In this document: positions 8,967 through 17,717 of the stretch, piece after piece
Numbering within the stretch: the stretch's first letter is position 1
Layout: every line of letters begins with the position of its first letter
Source of the DNA: Leeuwenhoekiella aestuarii
Lineage (GTDB): Bacteria > Bacteroidota > Bacteroidia > Flavobacteriales > Flavobacteriaceae
DNA length: 64,000 bases
NCBI RefSeq assembly: GCF_004104055.1
Contig: NZ_QOVJ01000001.1
Location: 1,116,001-1,180,000, forward strand
Direction: 5' to 3'
Position numbers and translations under genes: made by a program
The notes under the pieces: generated by a model
The model's input: only the letters and a program-made list of their open reading frames with translations
Database searches by the model: none
What the model was told of the DNA's origin: nothing

Positions 8967-10727
8967 ATGAAAAATAGAGTTCTAATCTTTTTGTTATGTG
9001 TCAGCATCCAAAGCTTTGCACAACAAAAAGCATCATATAATGTGCATTCACATAACGATTATGCACAAGAATTTCCTTTTTGGGAGGCTTATATAGGTGG
9101 GGCGAGCAGTATTGAAGCCGACGTATTTTTAAAAAACGACACCCTTTTTGTTACACACACTGAAGATGAGATCTCTACAGAGAACACGCTAGATCAGTTG
9201 TACTTACAACCGCTAAAAAAGTTGAGTGAAGAAGGTAAACTCAGAAGCCTTCAGGTGCTTATCGATATTAAATCTGATGCTGAAACTACTTTAGAAGCAG
9301 TAATAAAAGCAATTCAAAGCCAGGAATTGGCCCATACAGATCAACTTACGTTTGTGATTTCGGGCAACAGACCGGCAGCAGAAACCTATAAGAATTATCC
9401 TGATTTCATTCAGTTTGATTATCAGGATTTAGAGGATTTAGATCAGGTTGACCTTAGTAAAGTAGCGTTGATCAGTGTGAATTATAAAGATTATTCGGTA
9501 TGGAATGGTTTTGGGAATATGGTCGCTCCTGAACTCAAAAAGGTAAAAGCAGCAATAGCAAAAGCGCACGCGGTGAATAAGAAGTTTCGCTTTTGGGGCA
9601 GTCCGGATACTAAGATTGCGTGGACGCGTTTTGCAGATCTTGGAGTAGATTTTATCAATACTGATACTCCGGGAGAAGCGGTTACTTACCTTAAAACTCT
9701 GGATCAAAACACTTATGTGAATACGCAGAAAATCGAAGTCTATCAGCCGGAATTTCAATTCGATTATGAGACTACTCCGGTCAATGTGATTTTGATGATT
9801 GGTGACGGTACTGGTTTGGCGCAGATCACTTCGGGTCAAATAGCAAATGGAGGCGTATTGACGGTTACCCAATTGAAAGATATCGGCTTTTCTAAAACTG
9901 CCTCGACAGACGATCTGGTTACCGATTCTGCTGCGGGAGCTACGGCGATGGCTACCGGTACCAAAACACATAATCGGGCGATAGGCGTAGGACCTGATGA
10001 TCAACCGCTGCAAAACATCACTGAAATTCTGGGAGCTAAAGGCTTCGCTACTGGTTTGGTCACTACAGATGCAATAGATGGGGCTACTCCGGCATCCTTT
10101 TATGCACACCGTAAAGAGCGTGATGATGCTCAGGGAATTCTTGCTGATTTAAAAGGAAGTGAGATTGATTTCTTTATTGCCGGTGGAAAGTCTAAAGCGG
10201 CATTGCTACCCGATTCGTATCTCATAAAGGACTTAACCGACTTCAATACGATAAACGAAAAAACAGCGGTTTATGTGGGTGATGGAAAAGTACCTTCAAT
10301 TGCTGATGGACGCGGAGCACTCTTGCCCAATAGTGTAAAACAATCACTCCAAATTTTAGAGAACACTAAAAAACCCTTTTTTATGATGATTGAAGCAGCT
10401 CAGATAGACAGCAACGGACACGCGAACAATACAAGCGGAATCGTACAGGAAATGCTTGATTTTGATCAAACCATCGCTGAAGTTTTAAAGTTTGCAGATA
10501 AAACAAAAAACACATTGGTAGTCATAACAGCAGACCACGAAACTTCGGGGTTTGGTATTATAAGTGGAGATCTGAAAACGGGTAAATTGCATGGCGAATT
10601 TTTAACGACAAATCATACGGGAATTATGGTGCCGGTTTTTGCTTATGGACCGCAAGCGCAAAACTTTAGAGGTGCTTATGAGAATACTGAGATTTTTGAT
10701 AAAATTTTAAAAGCCCTTCACCCATAA
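8967..10727 (+). CDS. GDPD-like phosphodiesterase fused to alkaline phosphatase
   Basis: A two-domain exported enzyme of 586 aa. Residues 1-19 are a signal peptide. Residues about 22-250 resemble the PI-PLC/GDPD superfamily, with catalytic-type His in NVHSHNDY (H27), acidic pair IEADVF (E50, D52) and second His in FVTHTEDE (H64). Residues about 270-586 are a complete PhoA domain with MIGDGTG (D280), VTDSAAGATA (S321), DGATPASFYAHR, IEAAQIDSNGHANN, VITADHETSG and NHTGIMVPVFAYG. The fusion would cleave a glycerophosphodiester-like substrate and then dephosphorylate the product. The ATG at 8967 is preferred over 8949, which overlaps the previous gene and precedes the signal peptide by six residues. 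Confidence 0.9.
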   Translation: MKNRVLIFLLCVSIQSFAQQKASYNVHSHNDYAQEFPFWEAYIGGASSIEADVFLKNDTLFVTHTEDEISTENTLDQLYLQPLKKLSEEGKLRSLQVLIDIKSDAETTLEAVIKAIQSQELAHTDQLTFVISGNRPAAETYKNYPDFIQFDYQDLEDLDQVDLSKVALISVNYKDYSVWNGFGNMVAPELKKVKAAIAKAHAVNKKFRFWGSPDTKIAWTRFADLGVDFINTDTPGEAVTYLKTLDQNTYVNTQKIEVYQPEFQFDYETTPVNVILMIGDGTGLAQITSGQIANGGVLTVTQLKDIGFSKTASTDDLVTDSAAGATAMATGTKTHNRAIGVGPDDQPLQNITEILGAKGFATGLVTTDAIDGATPASFYAHRKERDDAQGILADLKGSEIDFFIAGGKSKAALLPDSYLIKDLTDFNTINEKTAVYVGDGKVPSIADGRGALLPNSVKQSLQILENTKKPFFMMIEAAQIDSNGHANNTSGIVQEMLDFDQTIAEVLKFADKTKNTLVVITADHETSGFGIISGDLKTGKLHGEFLTTNHTGIMVPVFAYGPQAQNFRGAYENTEIFDKILKALHP

Positions 10728-10750
10728 TACACTTGTTTTTTACAAAATGA

Positions 10751-10787
10751 AAGCCTCTTCTAAAATACAGGAAGAGGCTTTTTTTTA
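10751..10787 (+). terminator. Intrinsic terminator of the phosphatase locus
   Basis: A perfect 10-bp stem AAGCCTCTTC/GAAGAGGCTT (10751-10760 and 10771-10780) is followed by a T-tract to 10786. It closes the SusCD-phosphatase unit. Confidence 0.9.
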
Positions 10788-10919
10788 TAGAGAATTGACG
10801 TTTTAATACGTGTTTATTTAGTTTTATTAAAAATAATTTTTCGTTTATAATTCACGTAAAAGGTTTTAATACCTGAATATATAGGGCTTGCGAAGGAGTT
10901 CTATTGTTCTTTATTTTTA

Positions 10920-10950
10920 TTTGTACTTAATCTAAATAAGTATAAATTTG
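10920..10950 (+). promoter_or_regulatory. Bacteroidetes housekeeping promoter
   Basis: TTTG (10920-10923), a 19-bp spacer and TAAATTTG (10943-10950) match the Bacteroidetes -33/-7 consensus TTTG/TAnnTTTG. Transcription would start near 10956, giving a very short leader before the ATG at 10969 of the TonB receptor gene. Confidence 0.6.
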
Positions 10951-10968
10951 CTGGCAACAAACCTATAG

Positions 10969-13377
10969 ATGAAACAAAAAATACTCCTTCTTTTCTTTAT
11001 AATTCCATTTGCTGTTGCGGCTCAATATGATTTGAGCGGTTTTATTCAAGATGCGAATGGCTATGTCGTTTTAGGTACTCAAATCAAACTAAGCGGCGGG
11101 AGTCTCTCCCGTACAAAAACCGTTAATGGGTCGGGTAAGTATGAGTTTAAGGATTTGCCTTCAGGTACATTCAATCTTGAAATTACCAGCGGCAATTATA
11201 TAGAATTTGATCAGGTTGTTATTACCAATGCTGATGTGCGTCACGATATTCAAATTAAAAATGACAAGGATTATGAATTGAGCGAAGTAGCAATACGCGG
11301 CGAATCTGCTAAAACTAAAATGGAAAAAAAGGGTTTTGCTCTCAATGTAATAAAAACCGATGAAGCTGCTCAGCGCAACATTCAAACAAATGAATTATTA
11401 AATACTAGTGTAGGTGTAAAAATTCGTCAAAACGGAGGTCTGGGCTCTAATGTGCAGTATTCTTTAAACGGTTTATCTGGTAGTGCGGTGCGTATTTTTA
11501 TAGATGGTATTCCCATTTCTACTTTTGGATCTTCTTACAATTTAAACAGTATTCCGCCTTCAATGATAGAGCGTATTGAGGTGTATAAAGGTGTAGTTCC
11601 CGGATATTTATCTGATGATGCTTTAGGTGGAGCAATAAATATTGTACTCAATCAAGCGACTAATACAAACTTTAATGCTTCGGTTTCCTACGGTTCTTTC
11701 AACACCTTGCAAGCTAGTGTAAGTGGTTTATACCGTTTTGAAGATTCGGGCTTCACTATAAAAGCTTCCGGTTTTCATAACTATTCTGATAATGATTATA
11801 AAGTTTCAGGAAGAAGCGTTGTAATAACAGGTTTGGGAGGTGTGCAAACGCCTATCACGGCCAGAAGATTTAATGATGCTTACAGGTCTACAGGTGGTAT
11901 GGTTCAGGTCGGGTTTACGGATGTAAAATGGGCAGATCAGTTTTTTTTGGGCTTCACCGGTTCAGATGATTACAAAGAAGTACAACATGGGGCATTTATG
12001 ACCATTACGCCTTATAAAGGTCGGTTTTTTGAGTCAGATGCCAGTCTAGCCAACTTGACCTATAAAAAAGAAGATCTTTTTACAAAAGGCTTAGCTTTAA
12101 ATGTAAATGGCTATTACGGGAAGCGTAACCGTCAGCTGAATGATACAGTTGCTGCGGCTTATAGTTGGAATGGAGAGCGCGCTATCGATTTTAGAGGAAA
12201 TGAATTTGATTACACTTGGGGTTCTCAACAGGAAGGCGGACCAACACTTGCTAAAATAAACAGAAATGTAGCTTCTGTGCGTACTGGACTATCGTATGCT
12301 TTTAACGGCAATCATAAGATTTTGGCGAATCATGTTTACAGCAGTATAGACAGGAAAGACAGCGATGCGCTTCGCTCGGTGTTAGAAAACACCTTTGTGG
12401 GGACGCGTGATTTACTCAAAAATATAATCTCACTTACCTATGAATTAAACGCACTTGAAGACCGTTTACAAGCGAGCTTTTTTGGGAAGTATTACCAGCA
12501 GAAAAGCATTAGTAAGGACCCTGCGGTTGAAACAGATGCAGCCGGAAACAGCCAGATTGTTGATGAGGTTGTAAGCAGTACTAAAAAATATGACGGGTAT
12601 GGTTTTGCGCTTTCGTACGCGGTAGTTCCTCACGTCACCCTGTTAGCTTCTGCAGAGAAAGCAGTGCGTTTACCTAATGAGACAGAAATTTTTGGGAATG
12701 ACGGGGATAACGTGGTTGCCAACTCTAGCATCAATCCGGAGCAGAGTAAAAACTACAATCTGGGATTTAGACTGGGGACTTTCAATCTGAAGAAAAATCA
12801 ATTTACGGTTTCAGCCAATTTCTTTACCCGTAATATAAAAGACAGAATAGGCTTACCTATCGAGACTTCCCTTAATGTAGATGATGAGCTGATCTTATAT
12901 GTGAATCAAGGTAGCGGTACTTCAAAAGGTTTTGATACGCAATTCAATTATACCTATAATACCAATTTTAGATTCAATTTTAATGCTTCAAAATTTGATT
13001 TAAAGATAGAAAACAGAGGGACGGAAATTGATGTGCCCAACACACCATTTTTTACCTTGAACGGAAGCTTGCGTTATTCCTTTAAAAATTTAATTCAAGA
13101 TAATTCAAGCTTAAATCTCTTTTACACGCTCTATTATACAGATGAATTTTCCTATCTGGTACCGCAAGGCTCTAATACAGTAGGAGACGATTTCTTTAAA
13201 GTCCCAGAACAACTCGTTCAGGATCTAGGCTTGAGCTACACCTTTCCTAACAACAATTTTGTGGTGAGTTTTGATGTCAAAAATATCTTTGATAAGCCCG
13301 TTTACGACAATTTATCAGTACAAAAACCCGGGCGAGCATTCTATTTAAAACTTAATTATTCAATCAATAAATTTTAA
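10969..13377 (+). CDS. TonB-dependent receptor with carboxypeptidase-regulatory domain
   Basis: An 802-aa outer-membrane receptor. The signal peptide ends VAAQ (residue 19) and is followed by a carboxypeptidase-regulatory-like domain (about 21-95). The plug has IFIDGIPISTFGSS and MIERIEVYKGVVPGYLSDDALGGAINIV. The barrel ends in FYLKLNYSINKF. Its size and domain order match siderophore or chelate receptors rather than SusC (no SusC hallmark segment). A DUF4374 lipoprotein gene follows after 19 bp, a combination often seen in iron-uptake loci; the ligand is inferred only. Expression probably comes from the promoter just upstream. Confidence 0.92.
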   Translation: MKQKILLLFFIIPFAVAAQYDLSGFIQDANGYVVLGTQIKLSGGSLSRTKTVNGSGKYEFKDLPSGTFNLEITSGNYIEFDQVVITNADVRHDIQIKNDKDYELSEVAIRGESAKTKMEKKGFALNVIKTDEAAQRNIQTNELLNTSVGVKIRQNGGLGSNVQYSLNGLSGSAVRIFIDGIPISTFGSSYNLNSIPPSMIERIEVYKGVVPGYLSDDALGGAINIVLNQATNTNFNASVSYGSFNTLQASVSGLYRFEDSGFTIKASGFHNYSDNDYKVSGRSVVITGLGGVQTPITARRFNDAYRSTGGMVQVGFTDVKWADQFFLGFTGSDDYKEVQHGAFMTITPYKGRFFESDASLANLTYKKEDLFTKGLALNVNGYYGKRNRQLNDTVAAAYSWNGERAIDFRGNEFDYTWGSQQEGGPTLAKINRNVASVRTGLSYAFNGNHKILANHVYSSIDRKDSDALRSVLENTFVGTRDLLKNIISLTYELNALEDRLQASFFGKYYQQKSISKDPAVETDAAGNSQIVDEVVSSTKKYDGYGFALSYAVVPHVTLLASAEKAVRLPNETEIFGNDGDNVVANSSINPEQSKNYNLGFRLGTFNLKKNQFTVSANFFTRNIKDRIGLPIETSLNVDDELILYVNQGSGTSKGFDTQFNYTYNTNFRFNFNASKFDLKIENRGTEIDVPNTPFFTLNGSLRYSFKNLIQDNSSLNLFYTLYYTDEFSYLVPQGSNTVGDDFFKVPEQLVQDLGLSYTFPNNNFVVSFDVKNIFDKPVYDNLSVQKPGRAFYLKLNYSINKF

Positions 13378-13396
13378 CTGAATAACATACTAAACA

Positions 13397-14758
13397 ATGA
13401 AACACGTATATCTAAATTTTAAGGCTTTTACAGTACTCACACTTGCTTTAGGGCTTACAACAGCCTGTAGCACTGATGAAACCGTAACAGAAACCGAAAC
13501 CGGAGAAGAAGCAGATTCTAGGTGGATTACTGTTGCTGCTGCAGCAATGGGAGAAAATCCTGGAGACGGTAATGGAGGAACCTTGATCTATGCTGTAACT
13601 AGCGAAGAAGCAAAAGATCCTACGGTATCTATTGAACCTTTTGAAAGCGGATTTATCGTGCCTTCTAACCGTACCGCAAGATTGCAAGCATCAGAAGATG
13701 GTACAACCATATTCAATATCAGCTATGCGGGAGATACGGGCGGAAATTACACTAAATATAACGTTGAAGGCGGACAGGATTTTGTACAAACCGGTTCTGC
13801 GATAAGCATTGCGCCCTATGTAGGCTCGGCTCCCAGATGGATCAAGTTGTTTGACGGAGATCAAACCGGTGCAGCTGTATATGTATCTACCGAAAATGAA
13901 ATTAGTGATAACGGTACTCCAGACGATGCAACTGATGATTTTTATGTGCGTACCGAAGCAACTATGGGAATCGTGACTTTAGATCTCGAAAATTCGTTAA
14001 TTAGAGAATTTCAAGAGCATAGCGTGCCGCTTTCTGCTGAAGAAGAAGCGCAAGGGTATTATATCTCAAGAATTGATATGCCAACCTTAAATGCTACCGG
14101 TGATAAATTATACATAGGAGCGCGTTTAAGCAAAGTAAACCCTGAGACGGGAGAGAGTGACCGTAATGGTGAAATTCTAGCATCAAAATCTATTGTGTTA
14201 GATTACCCATCTTTGATGAACCCTAAAGTGATCACATCAGGTGTAGGTATGGGGAATACAAACGGTTACCGAAGTATTAACGCTTTTGAATATAACGGTG
14301 CAGTGTATCAAGCCAATCAAGGAGACCCACAGGGATCTCACATTTTGAGAATAGGTTCTGACAATGAGTATGATGATTCATACCAATTCAATCTTGACGA
14401 TGCATTAGGAGTTGAAGCTGCTTACATACTAGCGTGGAGACCGGCAGCAAACGGAAAAGCAATCGTTGCTTACCGACACGCAGGTTCTGCAGAAGGACTA
14501 GCAGGCGCTCAAGGATTTTTTGCCTTAGTTGATCTAAATGCTAAAACAGCAGAAAAAATTGATGCGATTCCTTACGATCCTGACTTTTACCTATTCCAGT
14601 ATCAAGGTTTTGCTGTAGATGGCGATGATATCTATGTTACACAGGCTCCGGTAGGAAAAAATGGTAATATCTATGTTATAGATACCGAAACAGGTGATGT
14701 AACTAAAGGTGCCGAACTGGTAAATAAAGAAGGAAGCCATTTTATTGGAGTATTCTAA
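13397..14758 (+). CDS. DUF4374-type lipoprotein
   Basis: A 453-aa lipoprotein with lipobox TTACS (Cys about residue 24) and an acidic linker. A beta-propeller-like body follows, with repeating segments such as GGTLIYAVTSEE, GNYTKYNVEGGQDFV and YVTQAPVGKNGNIYVIDTETG. This is the DUF4374 family, usually encoded next to a TonB-dependent receptor. A role in ligand binding or release at the outer membrane is plausible but not shown by sequence. It forms a two-gene operon with the receptor and ends 25 bp before a bidirectional terminator. Confidence 0.8.
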   Translation: MKHVYLNFKAFTVLTLALGLTTACSTDETVTETETGEEADSRWITVAAAAMGENPGDGNGGTLIYAVTSEEAKDPTVSIEPFESGFIVPSNRTARLQASEDGTTIFNISYAGDTGGNYTKYNVEGGQDFVQTGSAISIAPYVGSAPRWIKLFDGDQTGAAVYVSTENEISDNGTPDDATDDFYVRTEATMGIVTLDLENSLIREFQEHSVPLSAEEEAQGYYISRIDMPTLNATGDKLYIGARLSKVNPETGESDRNGEILASKSIVLDYPSLMNPKVITSGVGMGNTNGYRSINAFEYNGAVYQANQGDPQGSHILRIGSDNEYDDSYQFNLDDALGVEAAYILAWRPAANGKAIVAYRHAGSAEGLAGAQGFFALVDLNAKTAEKIDAIPYDPDFYLFQYQGFAVDGDDIYVTQAPVGKNGNIYVIDTETGDVTKGAELVNKEGSHFIGVF

Positions 14759-14783
14759 AAACTGAAAAAACAATATCCCCTAT

Positions 14784-14813
14784 AAAAAACCCTCGATTTA
14801 TCGAGGGTTTTTT
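14784..14813. terminator. Bidirectional intrinsic terminator
   Basis: The 13-bp stem AAAAAACCCTCGA/TCGAGGGTTTTTT has a 4-nt loop (14784-14796 and 14801-14813). U-tracts exist on both strands, so it serves the DUF4374 gene (+) and the convergent sensor-kinase gene (-). Confidence 0.92.
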
Positions 14814-14832
14814 GATTGATATAAATTGATTA

Positions 14833-16176
14833 TTAAAACTGCAGTGTAAAGTCGGTCCCATTCTCGGCATCACTCTGCAGCTGAATTTTACCTTTATGTA
14901 GGGTCATAATCTGCTTGCTGAGGCTAAGACCAATGCCACTCCCGGTCTTTTTTGTGCTGAAAAAGGGAATAAAAATACTTTCCCTGATTTCTTCAGGAAT
15001 ACCGCTACCATTATCTCTAACCTTGATTTGCACTTTGCCTTTGCTGTTTTGAGAAGCCGTGACGACGATTTTGGCATTTTTAACCTGTTGGGTTGCGTCA
15101 ATCGCATTTAGGATCAGGTTGATCAAAACCTGTTCAATAAGGTAACTGTCAATCTCAAAAAGCATTTCAGGATTTTCAGTCTTAAAATGCAGCGTAACAT
15201 TTTTGTCTGCGAGTGAGGGCTGCATCAAATCGCTGATGCTTTTAAAGAGTTCACCTACCTTAACTGTCTCGAGGTTGAGGTGCGTGACTTTACTGAGGCT
15301 TCGGTAAGTCTTGGCAAATTTCATCAGGCCTTCGCTGCGTTTTTTTATGCTGCTGATACCCGCATTGAGATCGTCCAATTCCAGCGGATGTAATGCTGCA
15401 TTTTGCTGGTTGTTTTGAATGTGGTTTTGTAGAGTTTCGGCCAGCGACGAAATGGGTGCAATGCTGTTCATAATCTCATGGGTCATCACACTCAGGAGTT
15501 TTTTCCAGGCATCCGATTCGGTTTGGTTGAGCGTATTTTCAATATTCTGAAGCACCACAAGTTTAAACGCATCTTCTTCCACCTGAAAAACCGTTTCTGA
15601 AATAAGGACTTTTAAGTTCTCGTGGCGCAGGGTGATTTCTGTTGAAACCGCTTCGTTGCGGTAGGTGTCAAAAAGTTCGTCATACAGCTGAGGTCTGCGT
15701 TTTTCTACAAAACCGATGTTTTTAAAGTTGGGCAAATCGAGGGTATTGAGCAGCGACTCGTTTGCCCATAGCACCTGGCCGCTATCCAGATTGTAAGCGA
15801 TAATGCCCACATCTACCATTTCCAAAATTTTCTGCAAGTACACGAACTGTGCCTGCCGCTCGTTGTTGATGTTCTTGATCGTCTTATTGACATTGTTAAA
15901 GCCTTTATGCAACCGGCGAATGTCCTGCGGACCGTGTTTTTCAGAAAACCAGCGTGAAAAATCGCGGTATTTTACCGCTTCAAAAAAATCATCCATGGCA
16001 ACAAAACGCCTGGTCAGATACCGGTAGAGGTTAAACAGTACAAATAAGGTAAAGCCCCCTCCTCCCAAAATAAAATAGATATTGGCATTTACAATACCCC
16101 AGGCCAGTCCCGTAAGTCCCGCCAGTAAAAGCAATACCCACAGCAATAAGGCAGCGATGTAGCTTTTATAGATCAT
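14833..16176 (-). CDS. Sensor histidine kinase (NtrB-like, PAS)
   Basis: Two N-terminal membrane helices (about residues 5-25 and 31-50) are followed by a HAMP/linker region and a PAS-like domain (about 120-215, with VDVGIIAYNLDSGQVLWAN). The DHp helix has the H box MTHEIMNSIAPI (His233). The ATPase domain has NLILNAIDA, RDNGSGIP and GSGIGLSLSKQI. The ATG at 16176 gives 447 aa and an 11-bp overlap with the regulator gene. A longer frame from 16260 would overlap by 95 bp and only adds a basic tail. It is the kinase for the NtrC-type regulator encoded upstream and is divergent from the efflux operon, which is probably its target. Confidence 0.92.
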   Translation of the reverse strand: MIYKSYIAALLLWVLLLLAGLTGLAWGIVNANIYFILGGGGFTLFVLFNLYRYLTRRFVAMDDFFEAVKYRDFSRWFSEKHGPQDIRRLHKGFNNVNKTIKNINNERQAQFVYLQKILEMVDVGIIAYNLDSGQVLWANESLLNTLDLPNFKNIGFVEKRRPQLYDELFDTYRNEAVSTEITLRHENLKVLISETVFQVEEDAFKLVVLQNIENTLNQTESDAWKKLLSVMTHEIMNSIAPISSLAETLQNHIQNNQQNAALHPLELDDLNAGISSIKKRSEGLMKFAKTYRSLSKVTHLNLETVKVGELFKSISDLMQPSLADKNVTLHFKTENPEMLFEIDSYLIEQVLINLILNAIDATQQVKNAKIVVTASQNSKGKVQIKVRDNGSGIPEEIRESIFIPFFSTKKTGSGIGLSLSKQIMTLHKGKIQLQSDAENGTDFTLQF

Positions 16177-17512
16177 ACTTGTTGAGTCTGCGGTAAAGCG
16201 CGGTACGCGTGATACCCAGTTCTTTGGCCGATTTAGAAATGTTACCCTTATTTTTCTCAATCACGTTGAGGATGGTGTTTTTTTCCACAGCATCCAGATT
16301 GGTGGTTTTGAGTTTGAGTTCGGTTTCCGGTTGTTGCTCTATGGGCGAAAAGGCTAAATCTTCGGCACTTAAGACAGAACCTTCAGCCATAATCACAGCG
16401 CGTTCCAAAGCGTATTGCAGTTCGCGAACGTTGCCGGGAAAAGCATGTTCTTTTAGTTTTTTTATAAAACCGGAATCAAGACTGAAGTTTGCTTTGCCAT
16501 ACTTTTCGGCATAGCTTTTTACAAAATATTGAGCCAACAGACTCAGGTCCGTGCCGCGATCACGCAGGGGCGGAATCATAAGGTCTACGGTGTTGATGCG
16601 GTAGATCAAATCCTTGCGAAACTTACTTTCGTCAGCCAGATCGGTAAGGCTAATATTGGTTGCACAAATGAGCCTGATGTCAATGTGTACCGGCTCGTTT
16701 GACCCCAACGGAGTTACCTGCCTGTTTTGTAAAACCGTGAGCAGTCTGGCTTGTTGCCGCAGGCTGATGTTTCCAATTTCATCCAGAAAAAGGGTGCCGC
16801 CATGTGCGGCTTCAAAACGACCTTTGCGGTCTTCACGTGCATCGGTAAAAGCCCCTTTTTTGTATCCAAACAATTCGCTCTCAAAGAGACTTTCGGTAAG
16901 GGCTCCTACATCCACTTTTACAAAAGGCTGGTTTTTACGCAGTGAATTTTCATGAACGGAGCGGGCTATTAGATCTTTTCCGGTCCCGTTTTCGCCTAAA
17001 ATCAACACATTAGCATCGGTAGGCGCCACTTTTTTAAGCTTTACAAACACCTCTTGCATAGGTTCGCTATCCCCTATGATTTGAGTATCAGACTCCAGTT
17101 TGATTCGTTGACTACCGGGTTTTTTCTTTTTGGCCAGGATTTCGGCCATGGACTCAAGCAGTTTTTCGTTCTTCCAGGGCTTTACCAAAAAGTCAGAAGC
17201 ACCTTCTTTAAGCGAGCGAATAGCAAGGTCTATATCGCCATAAGCCGTAATGAGCATCACGTCTGTGGCCGGTTTCCAGCCTTTGATTTTGTTGAGCCAA
17301 AAAATACCCTCGTTGCCGGTGTTAACGAGTCCGTTGTAATTCATATCGAGAATCACCAGGTCAAAATCCTGTTTGCTCAGAATTGCCTGCAGGGCATTTG
17401 GATTTTTTTCGACCACAACCTGTTTGACCTGTGGTTTGAGTAAAAGCCGCAGGGCAGTAAGAACGTCTTCATCATCGTCAATAACCAGGATATGAGCGTC
17501 TTTGAGTTGCAT
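16166..17512 (-). CDS. NtrC-family sigma-54-dependent response regulator
   Basis: A 448-aa regulator with three domains. The receiver has VIDDDED and phospho-Asp D56 in VILDMNYNG. The AAA+ activator domain has Walker A GENGTGKD (173-180) and the sigma-54 contact loop GAFTDA (220-225). The C-terminus is a Fis-type HTH (GNISKSAKELGITRTALYRR). It needs RpoN promoters. The divergent gap in front of the adaptor gene holds both a sigma-54-like element and repeated half-sites. This arrangement (kinase, regulator, divergent adaptor/ABC efflux genes) is common in Flavobacteriia. Confidence 0.95.
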   Translation of the reverse strand: MQLKDAHILVIDDDEDVLTALRLLLKPQVKQVVVEKNPNALQAILSKQDFDLVILDMNYNGLVNTGNEGIFWLNKIKGWKPATDVMLITAYGDIDLAIRSLKEGASDFLVKPWKNEKLLESMAEILAKKKKPGSQRIKLESDTQIIGDSEPMQEVFVKLKKVAPTDANVLILGENGTGKDLIARSVHENSLRKNQPFVKVDVGALTESLFESELFGYKKGAFTDAREDRKGRFEAAHGGTLFLDEIGNISLRQQARLLTVLQNRQVTPLGSNEPVHIDIRLICATNISLTDLADESKFRKDLIYRINTVDLMIPPLRDRGTDLSLLAQYFVKSYAEKYGKANFSLDSGFIKKLKEHAFPGNVRELQYALERAVIMAEGSVLSAEDLAFSPIEQQPETELKLKTTNLDAVEKNTILNVIEKNKGNISKSAKELGITRTALYRRLNKYDL

Positions 17513-17578
17513 ACGTACAATATTACGATTTTCGACTTTTGAGTAACCCGTAGAACCGGGCTAATTTTTAGCTGTACC

Positions 17579-17627
17579 AAAAGTGTATCGGCAGCGTACA
17601 TGAAGTGTATCAAAACCGAACACTTTT
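17579..17627. promoter_or_regulatory. Enhancer-like repeat cluster
   Basis: Two direct copies of AAGTGTATC (17581-17589 and 17603-17611) lie exactly 22 bp apart, two helical turns. An inverted copy ACACTTTT (17620-17627) pairs with AAAAGTGT (17579-17586). The cluster sits 50-100 bp upstream of the sigma-54-like element, where an NtrC-type activator would bind. Confidence 0.5.
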
Positions 17628-17674
17628 AAATTTAATTAAATAATTATGGTTCTGAAAATCAGTTATTTATAGTT

Positions 17675-17691
17675 TTGGCACAGTATTGCTT
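17675..17691 (+). promoter_or_regulatory. Sigma-54-like promoter, spacing one base short
   Basis: TTGGCACAGTATTGCTT resembles the RpoN consensus TGGCAC-N5-TTGC. The invariant GG and GC are separated by 9 rather than 10 bases. It lies 27 bp upstream of the adaptor ATG, between that gene and the divergent sigma-54 activator gene. Position supports function; the spacing counts against full activity. Confidence 0.45.
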
Positions 17692-17717
17692 AATAAACAG
17701 GTGCAAACAACTATTTT

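Noticed and set aside
9438-10109. 223-codon minus-strand frame inside the GDPD-phosphatase gene
   Set aside because: It lies wholly opposite a well-supported enzyme with conserved motifs and has no recognisable product.
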